64,000 bases of DNA from Arthrobacter sp. Hiyo8 (GTDB taxonomy: Bacteria; Actinomycetota; Actinomycetes; Actinomycetales; Micrococcaceae), in the NCBI GenBank assembly GCA_001549895.1, contig AP014719.1, positions 4,464,001 through 4,528,000 of the forward strand. The letters are read 5' to 3'. The notes below the pieces were generated by a model. That model saw only the letters and a list, made by a program, of their open reading frames with translations. It made no database searches and had not been told where the DNA came from. This document shows, piece by piece, positions 42,965 through 52,862 of this stretch. The translations under genes were made by a program, and so were the position numbers. Numbering within the stretch: the first letter of the stretch is position 1; each line of letters starts with the position of its first letter.

Positions 42965-44370
42965 ATGATGCCTTTTCTGGACAAACTTCAGCGCTGGGCC
43001 GATGACCGCCCCGACGACACCGCCGTCGTCGTCGGCGGCAAACGACTCAACTGGGCTGACCTTCGGGACGCCGCAACGTTGCGCCTGGGCGAGACCGCCG
43101 CGACGACGATACTCGCCGAGCCTAATTCCCTGGACTTCGTGGTGGCGTACACGGCCGCGGTGGCCGGCGAGCGGCGCTGCGCCGTGCTCGACCCGTTGTG
43201 GCCGCACGCCATGATCGATGAGGTCACCGGGAGGATGAGGCAAACCGGGCCCGCCACCGGCCTCCACCATGGCGAAGGCGACCAGCTGACCGACGGCGAT
43301 CCGGACTCCACGTTCCTGATCGGGCTGACGTCCGGAACCACGTCCGTCCCCAAGGCCTTCACCCGTTCACGGCGTTCGTGGCAGGTCTCGTTTGACGCCT
43401 CCATCGAATTCTTCGGGCTGACGCCGGAGGACAGGACGCTTGCGCCCGGGCCGCTGGCCGCGAGCTTGAACCTCTACGCCTTGTCCGAATGCCTGTATGC
43501 CGGGCGGCCTTCCATACCCTGGAGACCTTCGACGTCGGCGATGTCCACGCGGCCATCGCTTACGACGGCGTCACCCGCCTTGTCCTCGTGCCTACGATGC
43601 TGCGCCTCTTGAGCGAGCGCGGATTGACCGGGGCGTGGACGCATCCGGTGTTCGGAGCATTATTTGCGCAGGCTCGAAGCTGGACGCCCGTACCCTTGAG
43701 GCGGCCAGGCGGTGGGCGCCCAATGCGGCAATTTTCGAGTATTACGGTGCGTCCGAGCTCAGTTTCGTTTCCGGAACGCGCCTTGCCGCCGGGGAACCGC
43801 TCGACGCGGCGGAACGGGAATCGGCCAACCGTTTCCGGCGTCGAACTCAAGATCATGGACGACGACGGCGCGGAGCGGCCCGAAGGGGCAGACGGGAATA
43901 TCTGTGTCCGCTCCGGCATGGTCAGCAACGGATATCTGTGGGGCGACGACGGCCAAGCGCTGCGGTGCTTTGACGGTTGGTACACGGTGGGGACCAGGGC
44001 TATGTGGACTCCGGTGTCCTCCACATCCTCGGCCGTCGGTCCGACATGATCATCACCTCCGGGAGGAACGTCTATCCCCACGAGGTGGAACTTGCCCTGG
44101 CATCGGTCCCCGGGTCTCGGCGGCTGTAGCGGCCGGGATGTTGGACGAAGTGCGCGGCCAGAAAGTCGTCGCCGGAATCGTACCCGCCTATGGTTCGGTG
44201 ACGGCAACCCAAGTGAAGACGGGACTGGACGGTTTGCTCGCCCGGGACAAGCGACCCCTGCGGTATTTCACGCTGTCCGAATTGCCCGTGACGGACCGCG
44301 GGAAGGTCAGCCGCCAAATGTTGCTCGACTGGATTGAGAACAACGATCCGCGGGCGAAACCCTTGCCTAG
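42965..44370 (+). CDS. AMP-forming acyl-CoA ligase (multiple frameshifts)
   Basis: ANL-superfamily adenylating enzyme of about 470 residues, shorter than usual fatty acyl-CoA ligases. Core motifs: P-loop LIGLTSGTTSVPKAFTRS, the A5 region EYYGASELSFVSG, the A7/A8 region GWYTVGDQGYVDSG and GRRSDMIITSGRNVYPHEVE, and the catalytic-lysine region VTDRGKVSRQ. Substrate unknown. TAAAAT at 42956-42961 would place transcription start at the second ATG (42968), so it may be leaderless. The frame changes near 43505, 43670, 43830, 43995 and 44115. The raw frame runs on into the thiolase; one missing C near 44361 would restore the stop at 44368-44370. Confidence 0.8.
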
Positions 44371-44372
44371 CC

Positions 44373-45578
44373 GTGAGCGGGGCACGGGGCTGGACCCTTC
44401 GCGCCAGCCGGTGATCATCGCCGCCTTGCGTACACCAATTTGCCGGGCCAATGGGCAACTGAAGCCGCTTCGCGCCGAGGAACTCCTCGCTCCCGTGCTG
44501 CGCTCACTCCTCAAAACCACCGGTGTTGCCGGCCCGGACGTCACCGACGTCGTCATCGGGAATGCGGTGGGCGGGGCGGAAACCTGGCCAGGTATGCCGC
44601 ATTGCTCGCGGGACTGCCGGTGGGTGTTCCAGGACTGACCGTGGACCGGCAGTGCGGTTCCGGACTCGACGCCATCGCCTTGGCCTCCCGGCTCGTGGCC
44701 GCGGGGGGTAACGGCGTCTTCCTCGCCGGGGGAGTGGAGAGCATCAGTACTGCTCCGTTGCGTGCCAGGCGAAATCCGGACCCCGACGGCGAGCCGGACT
44801 TCTACACCCGCGCCACCTTCGTGCCGCCCGGGTTCGGGGATCCGGACATGGGTGTGGCCGCTGAAAACGTAGCGCGGGAGTGTGGCGTCAGTCGCGAACA
44901 ACAGGACGGGTTCGCCGTGCGGAGTCACGAGCGCGCCGTCGCTGCCCGTGCCGCCGGCGCATTCGCCTCCGAAATTGTTCCCTTGGAAGCCGGGGCACCG
45001 TGGTGCAGGCGGATGACGGACCCCGGGCATCCCTCAAGGCCGGACTCATGGCCCGCTTTCCGTCGGCATTCGTACCGGGCGGCACTGTGACCGCCGGAAA
45101 CTCGTGCTTCGACGCTGACGCGGCCTCCGCCGTCGTGATCACCTCACTCGAGCGCGCACGGCAACTTGGTGCCGCCGACGGATTGCTCGTCCTGGGCTGT
45201 GACACCGCGGGCGTGGACCCGGAATTGCTGGGGCTCGGAGCTTCGGTGGCGGCCAGACGGTTGCTGGCCGGGCTCGATCTTGAACCTGCGGAACTGGACC
45301 TCGTGGAATTCAACGAGGCATTCGCTTCGCAGACCCTCGCCTGCCTTGAGGCGCTGGGAGTGGAACCGGAACGGGCGAACCTCGACGGCGGTGCGCTGGC
45401 GTTGGGACACGCCTACGGTGCGTCGGGCGCTGTCCTGGTAACGCGGCTACTTGCCCAGGCCCGCAGGATTGCCGAAGATCAGCCCGGCCGGGAGAGCCTG
45501 GCACTGGCGATGATCAGCATCGCGGGTGGCATGGGCACGGCGGCAATGTTCCAGTACTCCCAGTTGCAGGGCAATTAG
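44373..45578 (+). CDS. Thiolase-family protein with altered C-terminal catalytic motif (frameshifted)
   Basis: About 400 residues. The nucleophile cysteine is present in TVDRQCGSGLDAI, and NEAFASQTLACLEALG follows. Two family motifs deviate: GHAYGASGA replaces the usual GHPxGASG, and the late CxG motif that normally supplies the second catalytic cysteine reads SIAGGMG (AGC codon). The protein may therefore be inactive as a classical thiolase or use altered chemistry. The GTG start is inferred (needs one missing G near 44388); other frame changes are near 44585 and 44998. The stop overlaps bioN on the other strand by four bases. Adjacent acyl-CoA ligase suggests a shared acyl-CoA pathway. Confidence 0.78.
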
Positions 45579-46195
45579 TCTTCCGCGTCGCCAAGACGCG
45601 CGCGGCCAGGGCATCGCCGGTCTGGCGCGCATAGGCAACCGTGGTGATGAATACCGGCAATACCAGGGCGCGCGGATTGCGTTCGAGGCCGCGCGCACGG
45701 GCTGAGTCACGGACATCGGAGAATGCGCCGGCGATGAACGGAAGGCTGCGTAGCATAATGGCGATGGTCAGCGCGAAACGCTCGGGGTCCGCCCCGAACC
45801 GCTTGAACGGCTTGGACAGGGCAACCACCCCGTCCAGCAACGCCTGCACCGGAGTCGTGACCGTCAATACCGACGCCGCAACGACGCAGACCAGCACATT
45901 GAGCACGATCCGCGCGGCTACGGGGCCGCCCAGTTGCCACCATTGGAAGGCACCGATCACGGCGAGGATGGGCGTCACGAGCCACACGGAACGCGCGAGA
46001 CGTTTGAGCCCCGCGCCGCTGAGCAGGAAGAGCACGCACATCACCCGAGGACGGCTGCCGAGACAAGCCAGTCGACAACGAGGAACGACGCCAGGCCGCA
46101 GCCGGCAACCAGCAGGAACTTGAGCCATAGGGGAGTGCGGTGCACAATCGAGTCGCCCGGCACATAATTCGGGATCAGGACCCCGTGGCCCTCAC
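45575..46195 (-). CDS. bioN: Energy-coupling factor transporter permease BioN-like (frameshifted)
   Basis: T component (CbiQ/EcfT family) of the biotin ECF transporter, about 207 residues. It begins near PGDSIVHRTPLWLKFLL, followed by three to four hydrophobic helices. It has the coupling motif region ARARGLERNPR that contacts the ATPase (Ala-Arg-Ala-type motif) and ends LGDAED. The GTG start overlaps the bioM stop (GTGA). The frame changes near 46180, 46045 and 45605. Together with bioM and bioY it imports biotin. Confidence 0.85.
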
Positions 46196-46923
46196 GTCGC
46201 CTCGACCTTGCCTTGTGCGGGCTCAGCGGCGCACAGCGCGCGGTAGTGTTCGACGGCGTCGGCTGCTCCGCCGTCGAACACTATCCGTCCGCAATCCACC
46301 ACCAGGGCACGATCCGCTTCGAGGGCGAGGTCGAGATCGTGGGTGGACATGATGATCTGTTGCTCCAGGCCCGCAAGCGTCCGCCTGAGCAGCTCCCGGT
46401 TGCGCAGGTCCAGCAATGTTGACGGCTCGTCGAGGACCAACACGCCGGGGTTTACCGCGAGGACTGCGGCCAGGGCGAGTAGTTGCCGTTCGCCGCCGGA
46501 CAGCTCGTAAATGCTTTGGTCGGCAAGGTCGAGGAGCCCGAACCGTTCCAGGACAGCTTCCGCCCGGGCTGTGCGCTCCTTGGAGTTCTTGATGGAACGC
46601 CGCAGTGATAGTTCGACGTCTTCCCGCCCGGTCGGCATGACCAATTGCGACAGGGGGTCGGTGAAGACGAATCCCACCTGGCTGCGGACCTGGCGGACGT
46701 CCCGCAAGCTGTCGGCGCCGTTGACGCTGACGGTGCCTTCGCTGGGCGCCACCAAGCCGTTGAGCAAGCGCAGAAGGGTGGACTTTCCCGAGCCGTTGGC
46801 CCCGATGACTGCGATGCGTTGCTCCGTGAGTTCCAAGGAGACGTCCTGCAGCAAAGTCTTGGGCGCCGGGCTGCCATCGATGGCTACGCGCACCGCGACT
46901 TCGCTGAGAATGATGGTGTTCAT
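46192..46923 (-). CDS. bioM: Energy-coupling factor ATP-binding protein BioM-like
   Basis: Intact 243-residue ATPase of the biotin ECF transporter. Walker A is VIGANGSGKSTLL, Q-loop GFVFTDPLSQLVMPT (an ECF-type Q region), signature ELSGGERQLL, Walker B VLVLDEPSTLLD and switch histidine MSTHDLD. Located between bioY (18 bases upstream) and bioN (4-base overlap), so the three are co-transcribed. Confidence 0.92.
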   Translation of the reverse strand: MNTIILSEVAVRVAIDGSPAPKTLLQDVSLELTEQRIAVIGANGSGKSTLLRLLNGLVAPSEGTVSVNGADSLRDVRQVRSQVGFVFTDPLSQLVMPTGREDVELSLRRSIKNSKERTARAEAVLERFGLLDLADQSIYELSGGERQLLALAAVLAVNPGVLVLDEPSTLLDLRNRELLRRTLAGLEQQIIMSTHDLDLALEADRALVVDCGRIVFDGGAADAVEHYRALCAAEPAQGKVEAT

Positions 46924-46941
46924 GTACTGATTGTTCCCGCT

Positions 46942-47555
46942 TTACTTGACGCGGCGGACCAGGATGTCCGGGAAGGCCTTGTGGAGCGAGACGGCGATGA
47001 TCGCAGCAAGGACGTTCTTGATGGTGTCGCCGGGTAGTAGGGTAGATCGGCCAGGAATGCCTTGGCGAAGTCGAACTTGCCATTGACCATGAAGCCAAGC
47101 ACTCCGAGGCCGTGGATGAGGACGATCGTGCTGATCATGGCTGCGGCAAACAGGAAAACGGCGCGGTATTTGACGGTCTTGCGGATCACGATTGCCGCCA
47201 GCCAGCCGGTGGCGGCTGCCGCCAAGGGAAAGGCGATGATGTAGCCGGCCGACGGTGTCGCCAGGATACCGAGCCCGCTGCGACCTCCGCTGAAGATCGG
47301 CAGTCCCGCGAAACCAAGCAGGGTGTAAAGACCGACGGCGGCAAAAGCCCGCCCGCCGCCGAGCACAAGGCCCGTGAGGATGACGGTGAGGGTCTGCAGG
47401 GTGATCGGCACGCCCAGGGCGCCCACCGGAATGCCTGGAATCAGTGTTGAGGCGGCCACGAGGGCTGCGAATACCGCAATGAGGCCGATGTCCGTGGACG
47501 TCCAGCGGGTTCGGGGTGAAGTTTTTCGCGTGGATGCGGTTTCGGTGCTGCTCAT
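46942..47555 (-). CDS. bioY: Biotin-binding transporter subunit BioY (one frameshift)
   Basis: S component of the biotin ECF transporter, about 204 residues with six membrane helices. The family pattern is seen in GVPITLQTLTVILTGLVLG, GRAFAAVGLYTLLGFAGLP and GRSGLGILATPSAGYIIAF. The C-terminus AFPDILVRRVK is reached after a frame change near 47035. ATG at 47555 with AGGAC upstream. First gene of bioYMN. Confidence 0.92.
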
Positions 47556-47600
47556 CGTGAGTCCTATCTGGTGCCGGGGCAGAGGGAATCCCCTGAAACC

Positions 47601-47641
47601 GACACTACAGAGCGGCCTGACACTGTATTTTGTAGGGTGTC
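47601..47641. promoter_or_regulatory. Nested inverted repeats upstream of bioY, possible operator
   Basis: GACACTACA (47601-47609), GACAC (47619-47623) and TGTAGGGTGTC (47631-47641) form overlapping inverted repeats 46-86 bases before the bioY start. On the bioY strand TACAAAAT lies within it and could serve as a -10. It does not match the BioQ or BirA sites I know. Confidence 0.35.
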
Positions 47642-47712
47642 CACGAGCAACGCGCCCGGGCCTTGGGCCAAGGTACAAAGAGCGGCGCTGTTGGTTGCCG
47701 GAGCCGCCTTGG

Positions 47713-48484
47713 CTAAGCCTCGACGTCCTCTGCTGTTGGGGTAAAGCCCGCGCGGTCAACCCTGCGGTGGTAGTGCATTCCAGCCAGTCCGCCCAGTGCC
47801 GCGGCGATGAGGGTCACTGCTGCCACGACCAGGGCGGCGATGATGCCGATGGTGCTCAGCTGTCCCTCATTCACCGGAATCCTCGGGAAACTGTTCACGG
47901 TGGCGAGGATATTGAACCGCGGTCCGGCGAACAAGCCCAGCAACGCGACCAACACGGCGACAATAATTGCCCAAAACCAGACCATGAGCCCCTGCCTGAT
48001 GCCGTTGAACCGGGCCATGCGTCCGGCAACGTAGCCGCCGCAATAATAGGAGAGGAACAGGATCACCAGAAGCGCGATGATCCCGGCAATGCCGACGGGC
48101 TGCGATGATGCCAGGTTCGCTGCGTCACTGACGTTCGCGTTGTTCGCGAGTCCAACAGCGATCCGGCCGCCGCCACGAGGGCGACCAGGAGCACGGCCAT
48201 TCCCGTGGCGGTCAGCCAACCGAAGAAGGCCGAGCCGATCTTGATTCCGCCGAACTGCTCCTTTTCGCGGGCGATGACTGTCTCCCGGGTGGCGGCGTTT
48301 GGGTCTGATGCGGCGCGAACCACGGGGTAGCTGCTCGTCTCGTCGACGTAGCTGTTGTCAGTGTAGCCAGGCCGGTTCCAGGTACATCTCCTACCCGGTC
48401 ACGGCGTGGTTCGGTGTAAGGGACTTCATCCTGGCCGCGGTCGGCCCGGACGTGTTTGCCATCGGATCCTGTTGTGCTGCTCAT
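47713..48484 (-). CDS. Predicted four-helix membrane protein (frameshifted)
   Basis: About 257 residues, unknown function. A hydrophilic, charged N-terminus (GSDGKHVRADRGQDEVPY) leads to a motif EKEQFGGIKIGSAFFGWLTA and four to five hydrophobic helices (MAVLLVALVAAAGSLL, GIAGIIALLVILFLSYYCGG, VWFWAIIVAVLVALLGLFAG, IGIIAALVVAAVTLIAAALG). It ends with a short cytoplasmic tail HRRVDRAGF. ATG 48484 has GAAGGAGG eight bases upstream. The frame changes near 48380 and 48145. Resembles membrane proteins annotated YrzE-like, but that name carries no function. Confidence 0.75.
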
Positions 48485-48529
48485 CGAGAGCCTCCTTCGC
48501 AATCGTCCTACCTTCACCTAACCACGCAC

Positions 48530-48561
48530 CGAAAATAGTAGCAAGGGTGCTTACTATTTCG
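48530..48561. promoter_or_regulatory. Imperfect palindrome between the membrane-protein gene and the ABC-F gene
   Basis: CGAAAATAGTAGCA (48530-48543) is matched by the complement of TGCTTACTATTTCG (48548-48561) with single-base offsets. It lies 46 bases before the membrane-protein ATG. On that strand it contains TACTAT, a plausible -10, so it could be an operator overlapping the promoter. Confidence 0.4.
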
Positions 48562-48707
48562 GGGCGTTCCGCGCCCTGCCCTGGCGCTGGCGAGTGTGGG
48601 ACCCCGTGGGCGGTAGAATCGTAAAGGCCGTTTGTTCGGCCCCTCCACTTCAGCCGCGCCTTGACTTCGGGTGCTGCGGGTGTTCCCCATTGAAAGGCAT
48701 CCCCGAA

Positions 48708-50305
48708 TTGATTACCGTCCAGGAACTCGAACTGCGCGCCGGCGCCGCCTGCTCATGGACCAGGTGAGCTTCCGCGTGGACAAGGGGGACAAAATCGGTC
48801 TGGTGGGCCGGAACGGTGCAGGCAAGACGACCCTCACCCGCGTCCTCGCCGGTGAGGGACTCCCCGCTGCCGGCAAGGTTGCCCGCAGTGGCGAGATTGG
48901 CTACTTGCCCCAGGATCCCCGGACCCCGGACATGGAACAGCTTGCACGCGACCGCATCCTTTCCGCCCGCGGCCTCGACGTGGTGGTGGGCAAGCTGAAG
49001 CAGGCGCAAACGGACATGTCCAGCGAGGACGCCACGGTCCAGCGCAAGGCCATGAACCGCTACGACCGTTTGGAAGCCGAGTTCCTCGCGGGAGGCGGTT
49101 ATGCGGCCGAGGCGGAAGCCGCAGCTATTTCCTCCAACCTGGCACTTCCCGAGCGTCTCCTGAACCAGCCGCTCAAGACACTCTCCGGCGGCCAGCGCCG
49201 CCGCGTGGAACTAGCCAGGATCCTCTACTCGGACGCCGAGACCCTCCTCCTGGACGAACCCACGAACCACCTCGATGCAGACTCCATCACGTGGCTCCGC
49301 GACTTCCTCAAGGGCCACCAGGGCGGGCTGATTGTGATCAGCCACGATGTGGAGCTCCTGGAAGCCACCGTCAACAAGGTCTACCACCTGGACGCCAACC
49401 GGGCGCAGATCGACTTCTACAACATGGGTTGGAAGCGCTACCTGCAGCAGCGGGAAACCGACGAGCGCGCCCGAAAGCGCGAACGCGCCAATGCCGAGAA
49501 GAAGGCCCAGGTCCTCATGGACCAAGCCAACAAGATGCGTGCCAAGGCCACCAAGGCCGTGGCCGCGCAGAACATGGCGAAGCGTGCCGAACGGCTGCTT
49601 GGCGGCCTGGAAGCAGTCCGCGAGAATGACCGCGTGGCAGCCTTGCGTTTCCCGGATCCTGCTCCGTGCGGCAAGACTCCGCTCACGGCAGAGGGTTTGA
49701 GCAAGTCGTACGGCTCACTGGAAATCTTCACCGACGTGGACCTGGCAATCGACCGTGGCTCCAAAGTGGTCATCCTGGGCCTCAACGGTGCCGGCAAGAC
49801 CACCCTCCTGCGGATGCTCGCGGGGGTGGACAAGCCGGACACCGGCGATATCGTCCCGGGCCACGGGCTCAAAGTGGGCTACTACGCGCAGGAACACGAA
49901 ACCCTGGACCACGACCGTACGGTCCTGGAGAACATGCGTTCATCGGCTCCGGACATGAAGGACGCAGAGGTCCGCGGGATCCTCGGGTCGTTCCTGTTCT
50001 CGGGTGACGACGTCGACAAGCCGGCAGGTGTGCTTTCCGGCGGTGAGAAGACGCGGCTGGCCCTCGCCACGATCGTGGCCTCAAGTGCCAACGTGCTGCT
50101 ACTCGACGAACCCACCAACAACCTCGACCCGGCCAGCCGCGCCGAGATCCTGGGCGCACTGCGAAACTATTCCGGCGCCGTCGTGCTCGTCAGCCACGAT
50201 GAGGGCGCCGTGCAGGCCCTGAACCCGGAACGTGTTGTCCTGCTTCCGGACGGGGTCGAAGACCACTGGAACGAAGACTACCTGGACCTCATCACGCTCG
50301 CTTAA
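48708..50305 (+). CDS. ABC-F family ATP-binding protein (one frameshift near the start)
   Basis: Soluble tandem ATPase of about 533 residues acting on ribosomes, not a transporter. First domain: LVGRNGAGKTTLTRVL, signature TLSGGQRRRVEL, LLLDEPTNHLD and VISHDVELL. The linker is highly charged (RQQRETDERARKRERANAEKKAQ-like helix), as in translational ABC-F proteins. Second domain: ILGLNGAGKTTLLRML, VLSGGEKTRLALA, LLLDEPTNNLD and LVSHDEGA. The likely TTG start at 48708 encodes MITVQELELRAGAR, requiring one missing C near 48743. No antibiotic-resistance role can be claimed; it resembles housekeeping Ettα/Uup-type members. Confidence 0.88.
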
Positions 50306-50314
50306 GGCTGAGGG

Positions 50315-50757
50315 TCAGGGCATTTCCCACGGCACGGAGGCAAGCGGGCGGCCCAGTTCAATGTAGCTTTTCAGATTGGACAGGACCGCCGACCAGCCGC
50401 GGCCTGCGATCGCCAACTGTTCGTCGTCGGCGATGTTCCTGTGATGGACCGTGAGCCTTGCAATGCCGTCATGCGACTCGATGGTGAACGTGACAACGTC
50501 GGGCTTCACCACCGCTGGAACCGCGGGATCCTCCCACGTGTTCACCAGGCGCGCCGGGGGTGTTGCTTCCAGGATGGTCCCACAACGTCGGCGGTTCCGG
50601 AGCCGTCCGTGCGCTGGTGTTCCCATCGTGAACCTGCCTTCCAATCCGAGACATTGGCATGGCCCCAGTATTCAGCGCTTTGGGCTGCGTCCGTGAGCGC
50701 CGTCCAAATCTGGTCCGCGGTTCCTTCGATGTACGTGACGTAGGTGTATTCAGCCAT
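50315..50757 (-). CDS. SRPBCC (AHSA1-type) domain protein (one frameshift)
   Basis: About 147 residues. The START-like fold is recognised from MAEYTYVTYIEGTADQIWTA, AEYWGHANVSDWKAGSRWEH, ILEATPPARLVNTWEDP and the C-terminal helix GRGWSAVLSNLKSYIELG. Such proteins bind hydrophobic ligands or act as Hsp90-activator-like domains; the role is unknown. The frame changes near 50580. It is convergent with the ABC-F gene with only nine bases between stops. Confidence 0.82.
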
Positions 50758-50829
50758 GCTCAACAGCCTAGCCCCAGGCCGCAGCGGAACGACGGCTCCG
50801 CCGGATCAATGACCCGACGGACCACCGGA

Positions 50830-51312
50830 TCAGCGGACCTTGAGGGGCTGGGCGGCCGTAATCCGCTGGAGTTCGCTGTAACTGATGGAGAACATCGAGT
50901 TATGGTCACCCGCGCCCGCCCAGAGCAGTGGATGCTCCTGGAGCGAGATGTCGAGGATGGTTCGTAGGGCCGCGGGTGTCCAAAGGGAGCCACGCCGCCT
51001 ACGGCCTGGCCGGTGTGCTCCAAGACGAAGTCCGGGCTGGCCGGCGGATCCTGGCTGTGCCCAAGGAATCCGCGACCAAGGCGGTGTCCACCTTCGCGGC
51101 CCGCTCGCGAGAATCAACAGGGGAGTGCCGTCGAGTTCGAAGACGAGGCTGTTGGCGATGGCCGCAATGTCGCAACCCAGCAAGGATGCTGCCGCAGCGG
51201 CGGTGGGGACATCGTCGTCGAAGGTGAGCACCGTGTCCTGGGCGCCCGCCGCGGTCAGGGCGGACTTCACGTTCAGCACGGAGGCCGGGATCGTTTCAGT
51301 AGCCTTGCGCAT
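50830..51312 (-). CDS. YbaK/EbsC-type aminoacyl-tRNA deacylase (frameshifted)
   Basis: About 161 residues. YbaK-fold proteins hydrolyse mischarged tRNA such as Cys-tRNA(Pro). Seen here: the N-terminal VLNVKSALTAAGAQD, AASLLGCDIAAIANSLVFEL, LLILASG with the invariant Lys region, VGGVAPFGHP and the C-terminal LLWAGAGDHNSMFSISYSEL. The frame changes near 51095, 51030 and 50960. The start overlaps the SURF1-like gene by 17 bases. Confidence 0.8.
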   Translation of the reverse strand: MRKATETIPASVLNVKSALTAAGAQDTVLTFDDDVPTAAAAASLLGCDIAAIANSLVFELDGTPLLILASGPRRWTPPWSRIPWAQPGSAGQPGLRLGAHRPGRRRRGSLWTPAALRTILDISLQEHPLLWAGAGDHNSMFSISYSELQRITAAQPLKVR

Positions 51313-52146
51313 CCAGGATGGCGTCTTCCTCTTCTTCGGCCGTTGGCCGCTTTGATTTCCGTGGCGCGGGTGCCTTCGGACGAGGCATCGCGCTGATTTC
51401 TTCTTCCTCGTCCTCGGCATCAATCCGGGCATTGCGGGCCTGTTGCCTGGCAGCGTAGCCGAAACCAACGAACATCAGCACGCCGAACGCGAACCACTGC
51501 AAGGAGTAGGAAAGGTGGGTGCCCTCGTCGGTGGCCGGCTTGGCGAACGGCGCGGGCATCACCTGGACGGCGGCGATTCCGTGGCGAGCTGCCCGTAGGC
51601 CCGGTCATGATGGGATAGCCAAGCTCCGTGGCATATGAAGGGAGGTCGATCGATGCCAGCTGGCCGTCCACGGCGCCGCGGCCCAGATCCGGTTCAGAGG
51701 CCTTCAAGCGGGCGACGACGGTAACCTCGCCGGCCGGCGGGCCGGGATGCTGTCGGGGTGCCCGGGCGTCTTGTTTCCGATGGGCAACCATCCGCGGTCA
51801 ATCACCACGGCGTCGCCACTCGACAATCGGAACGGGACCACTACTTCGTACCCGGGCTGGCCGTTGAGGGGACGGTTACGGACGACTCGTTGGCCCGCAA
51901 CGTCATACCTTCCGTGGAGCTCAACTTGTGCCCATTCCCGTTCGGGGTCCAGGGACTGGAACTCCGCCTTGGCGGCGGAGAAGGGAAGGGGAGCGGCCGA
52001 GTAGTTGGTGACAACGCGGTTGATCTCGGCCAACGTCTCGGCCCTGCGGTCCATTTGCCAGCGACCCAGCAAGACGCAGCCGGTGGCGAAGATCACGGCC
52101 AAGACGAAGTAGCCCAGCACTTGCTGGAAAAGAGAAAGCGGTACAT
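51296..52146 (-). CDS. SURF1-family cytochrome oxidase biogenesis protein (frameshifted)
   Basis: About 284 residues with the family's two-helix plan: an N-terminal membrane helix (GYFVLAVIFATGCVLLGRWQM), a large extracytoplasmic domain (VELHGRYD, VVRNRPLNGQPGYEVVVPF, VVIDRGWLP) and a C-terminal helix (LSYSLQWFAFGVLMFVGFGYA). An acidic/basic tail ending DAILDAQGY follows. SURF1 assists haem A insertion into cytochrome oxidase. The frame changes near 52122, 51735, 51580 and 51560. The ATG immediately follows the stop of the small Cys-rich gene. Confidence 0.85.
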
Positions 52147-52425
52147 TCAGCTGGCCTCGCCTGGGTCAGTGGTCATCGCGAACGGGATGGTCTCTTTCCA
52201 GAGGCCGCGGGTCTGCAAGTAGTCCTCCAACCATTCCCGGTGCTCCTCGCAGGACAGCCATACTTTGCGGCGCTCGGGAGTGTGGATGCGGGGATTGTTC
52301 CACAGGAGCTGCCACGTCGCCTCGGCGCGGCACGCCTTGCGTGAGCAGACGGCCGGATGAGTCCCGCCCCGGCCCGCGTGCTCTTCATTCTCCAGCCCAA
52401 GGCCGCCCATAGTGAAGATATTCAT
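52147..52425 (-). CDS. Conserved small Cys-containing hypothetical protein
   Basis: Intact, 92 residues, no function known. Cysteines at 27, 32 and 59 and His62 (CSRKAC and LSCEEH) look like a zinc-binding set. The stretch WQLLWNNPRIHTPERRK is strongly basic/aromatic. Homologues in actinobacteria are sometimes labelled acetone carboxylase, which the size does not support. Its stop abuts the SURF1 ATG, and its start overlaps the DUF3099 gene by four bases, so all three are coupled. Confidence 0.8.
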   Translation of the reverse strand: MNIFTMGGLGLENEEHAGRGGTHPAVCSRKACRAEATWQLLWNNPRIHTPERRKVWLSCEEHREWLEDYLQTRGLWKETIPFAMTTDPGEAS

Positions 52426-52862
52426 GAAGCCGCCTGTTCTTCCCCGCCGAGCGGATATCGCTGCTTGCTGGCACCGGTGTTGTCGGCTGCTTCCGGACCG
52501 GAAGCGTCCTGGACGGTGGCGTCGTCGCCGTCGTCGTCGATGAGTTCACCTTCCAGGACAGTGACGGGCGCCGCCGACGGCGCCCCTTCTTCAGCCGGTC
52601 CCGCTTCCAGCTCGACGGCCGGGACGTAGTCCAGCAAGGCGTCGCTGTGGACTTCGGCCTTGTCGCTGCCATTGGCGATCACTACGGCAATCCAGGGCAG
52701 GAACACGGCCCCTGCGACAGCGATGATCTTGAACCAGCCGTCGACCACGAAAATGAGGATGAGGCACACCAAGCGGATACCCATTGCCAAGGCGTACTTG
52801 ATCATTCGTTCGCGCATGTCGTCCGAGTGGGCGGCGGCGGCGTCGGTAATGCTATGCACCAC
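52422..52862 (-). CDS. DUF3099 family membrane protein
   Basis: Intact, about 146 residues. The DUF3099 part has HSITDAAAAHSDDMRERM, then two adjacent membrane helices (YALAMGIRLVCLILIFVVDG and FKIIAVAGAVFLPWIAVVIA). The C-terminal half is an acidic, low-complexity cytoplasmic tail (LEGELIDDDGDDA). Function unknown. GTG start. It is divergent from the fabG-like gene across 235 bases that show no other gene. Confidence 0.85.
   Translation of the reverse strand: MVHSITDAAAAHSDDMRERMIKYALAMGIRLVCLILIFVVDGWFKIIAVAGAVFLPWIAVVIANGSDKAEVHSDALLDYVPAVELEAGPAEEGAPSAAPVTVLEGELIDDDGDDATVQDASGPEAADNTGASKQRYPLGGEEQAAS

Noticed and set aside
42965..45578. Apparent in-frame fusion of acyl-CoA ligase to thiolase
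   Set aside because: A TAG at 44368 and a GTG at 44373 lie one frame away, and one missing base on each side restores separate genes.
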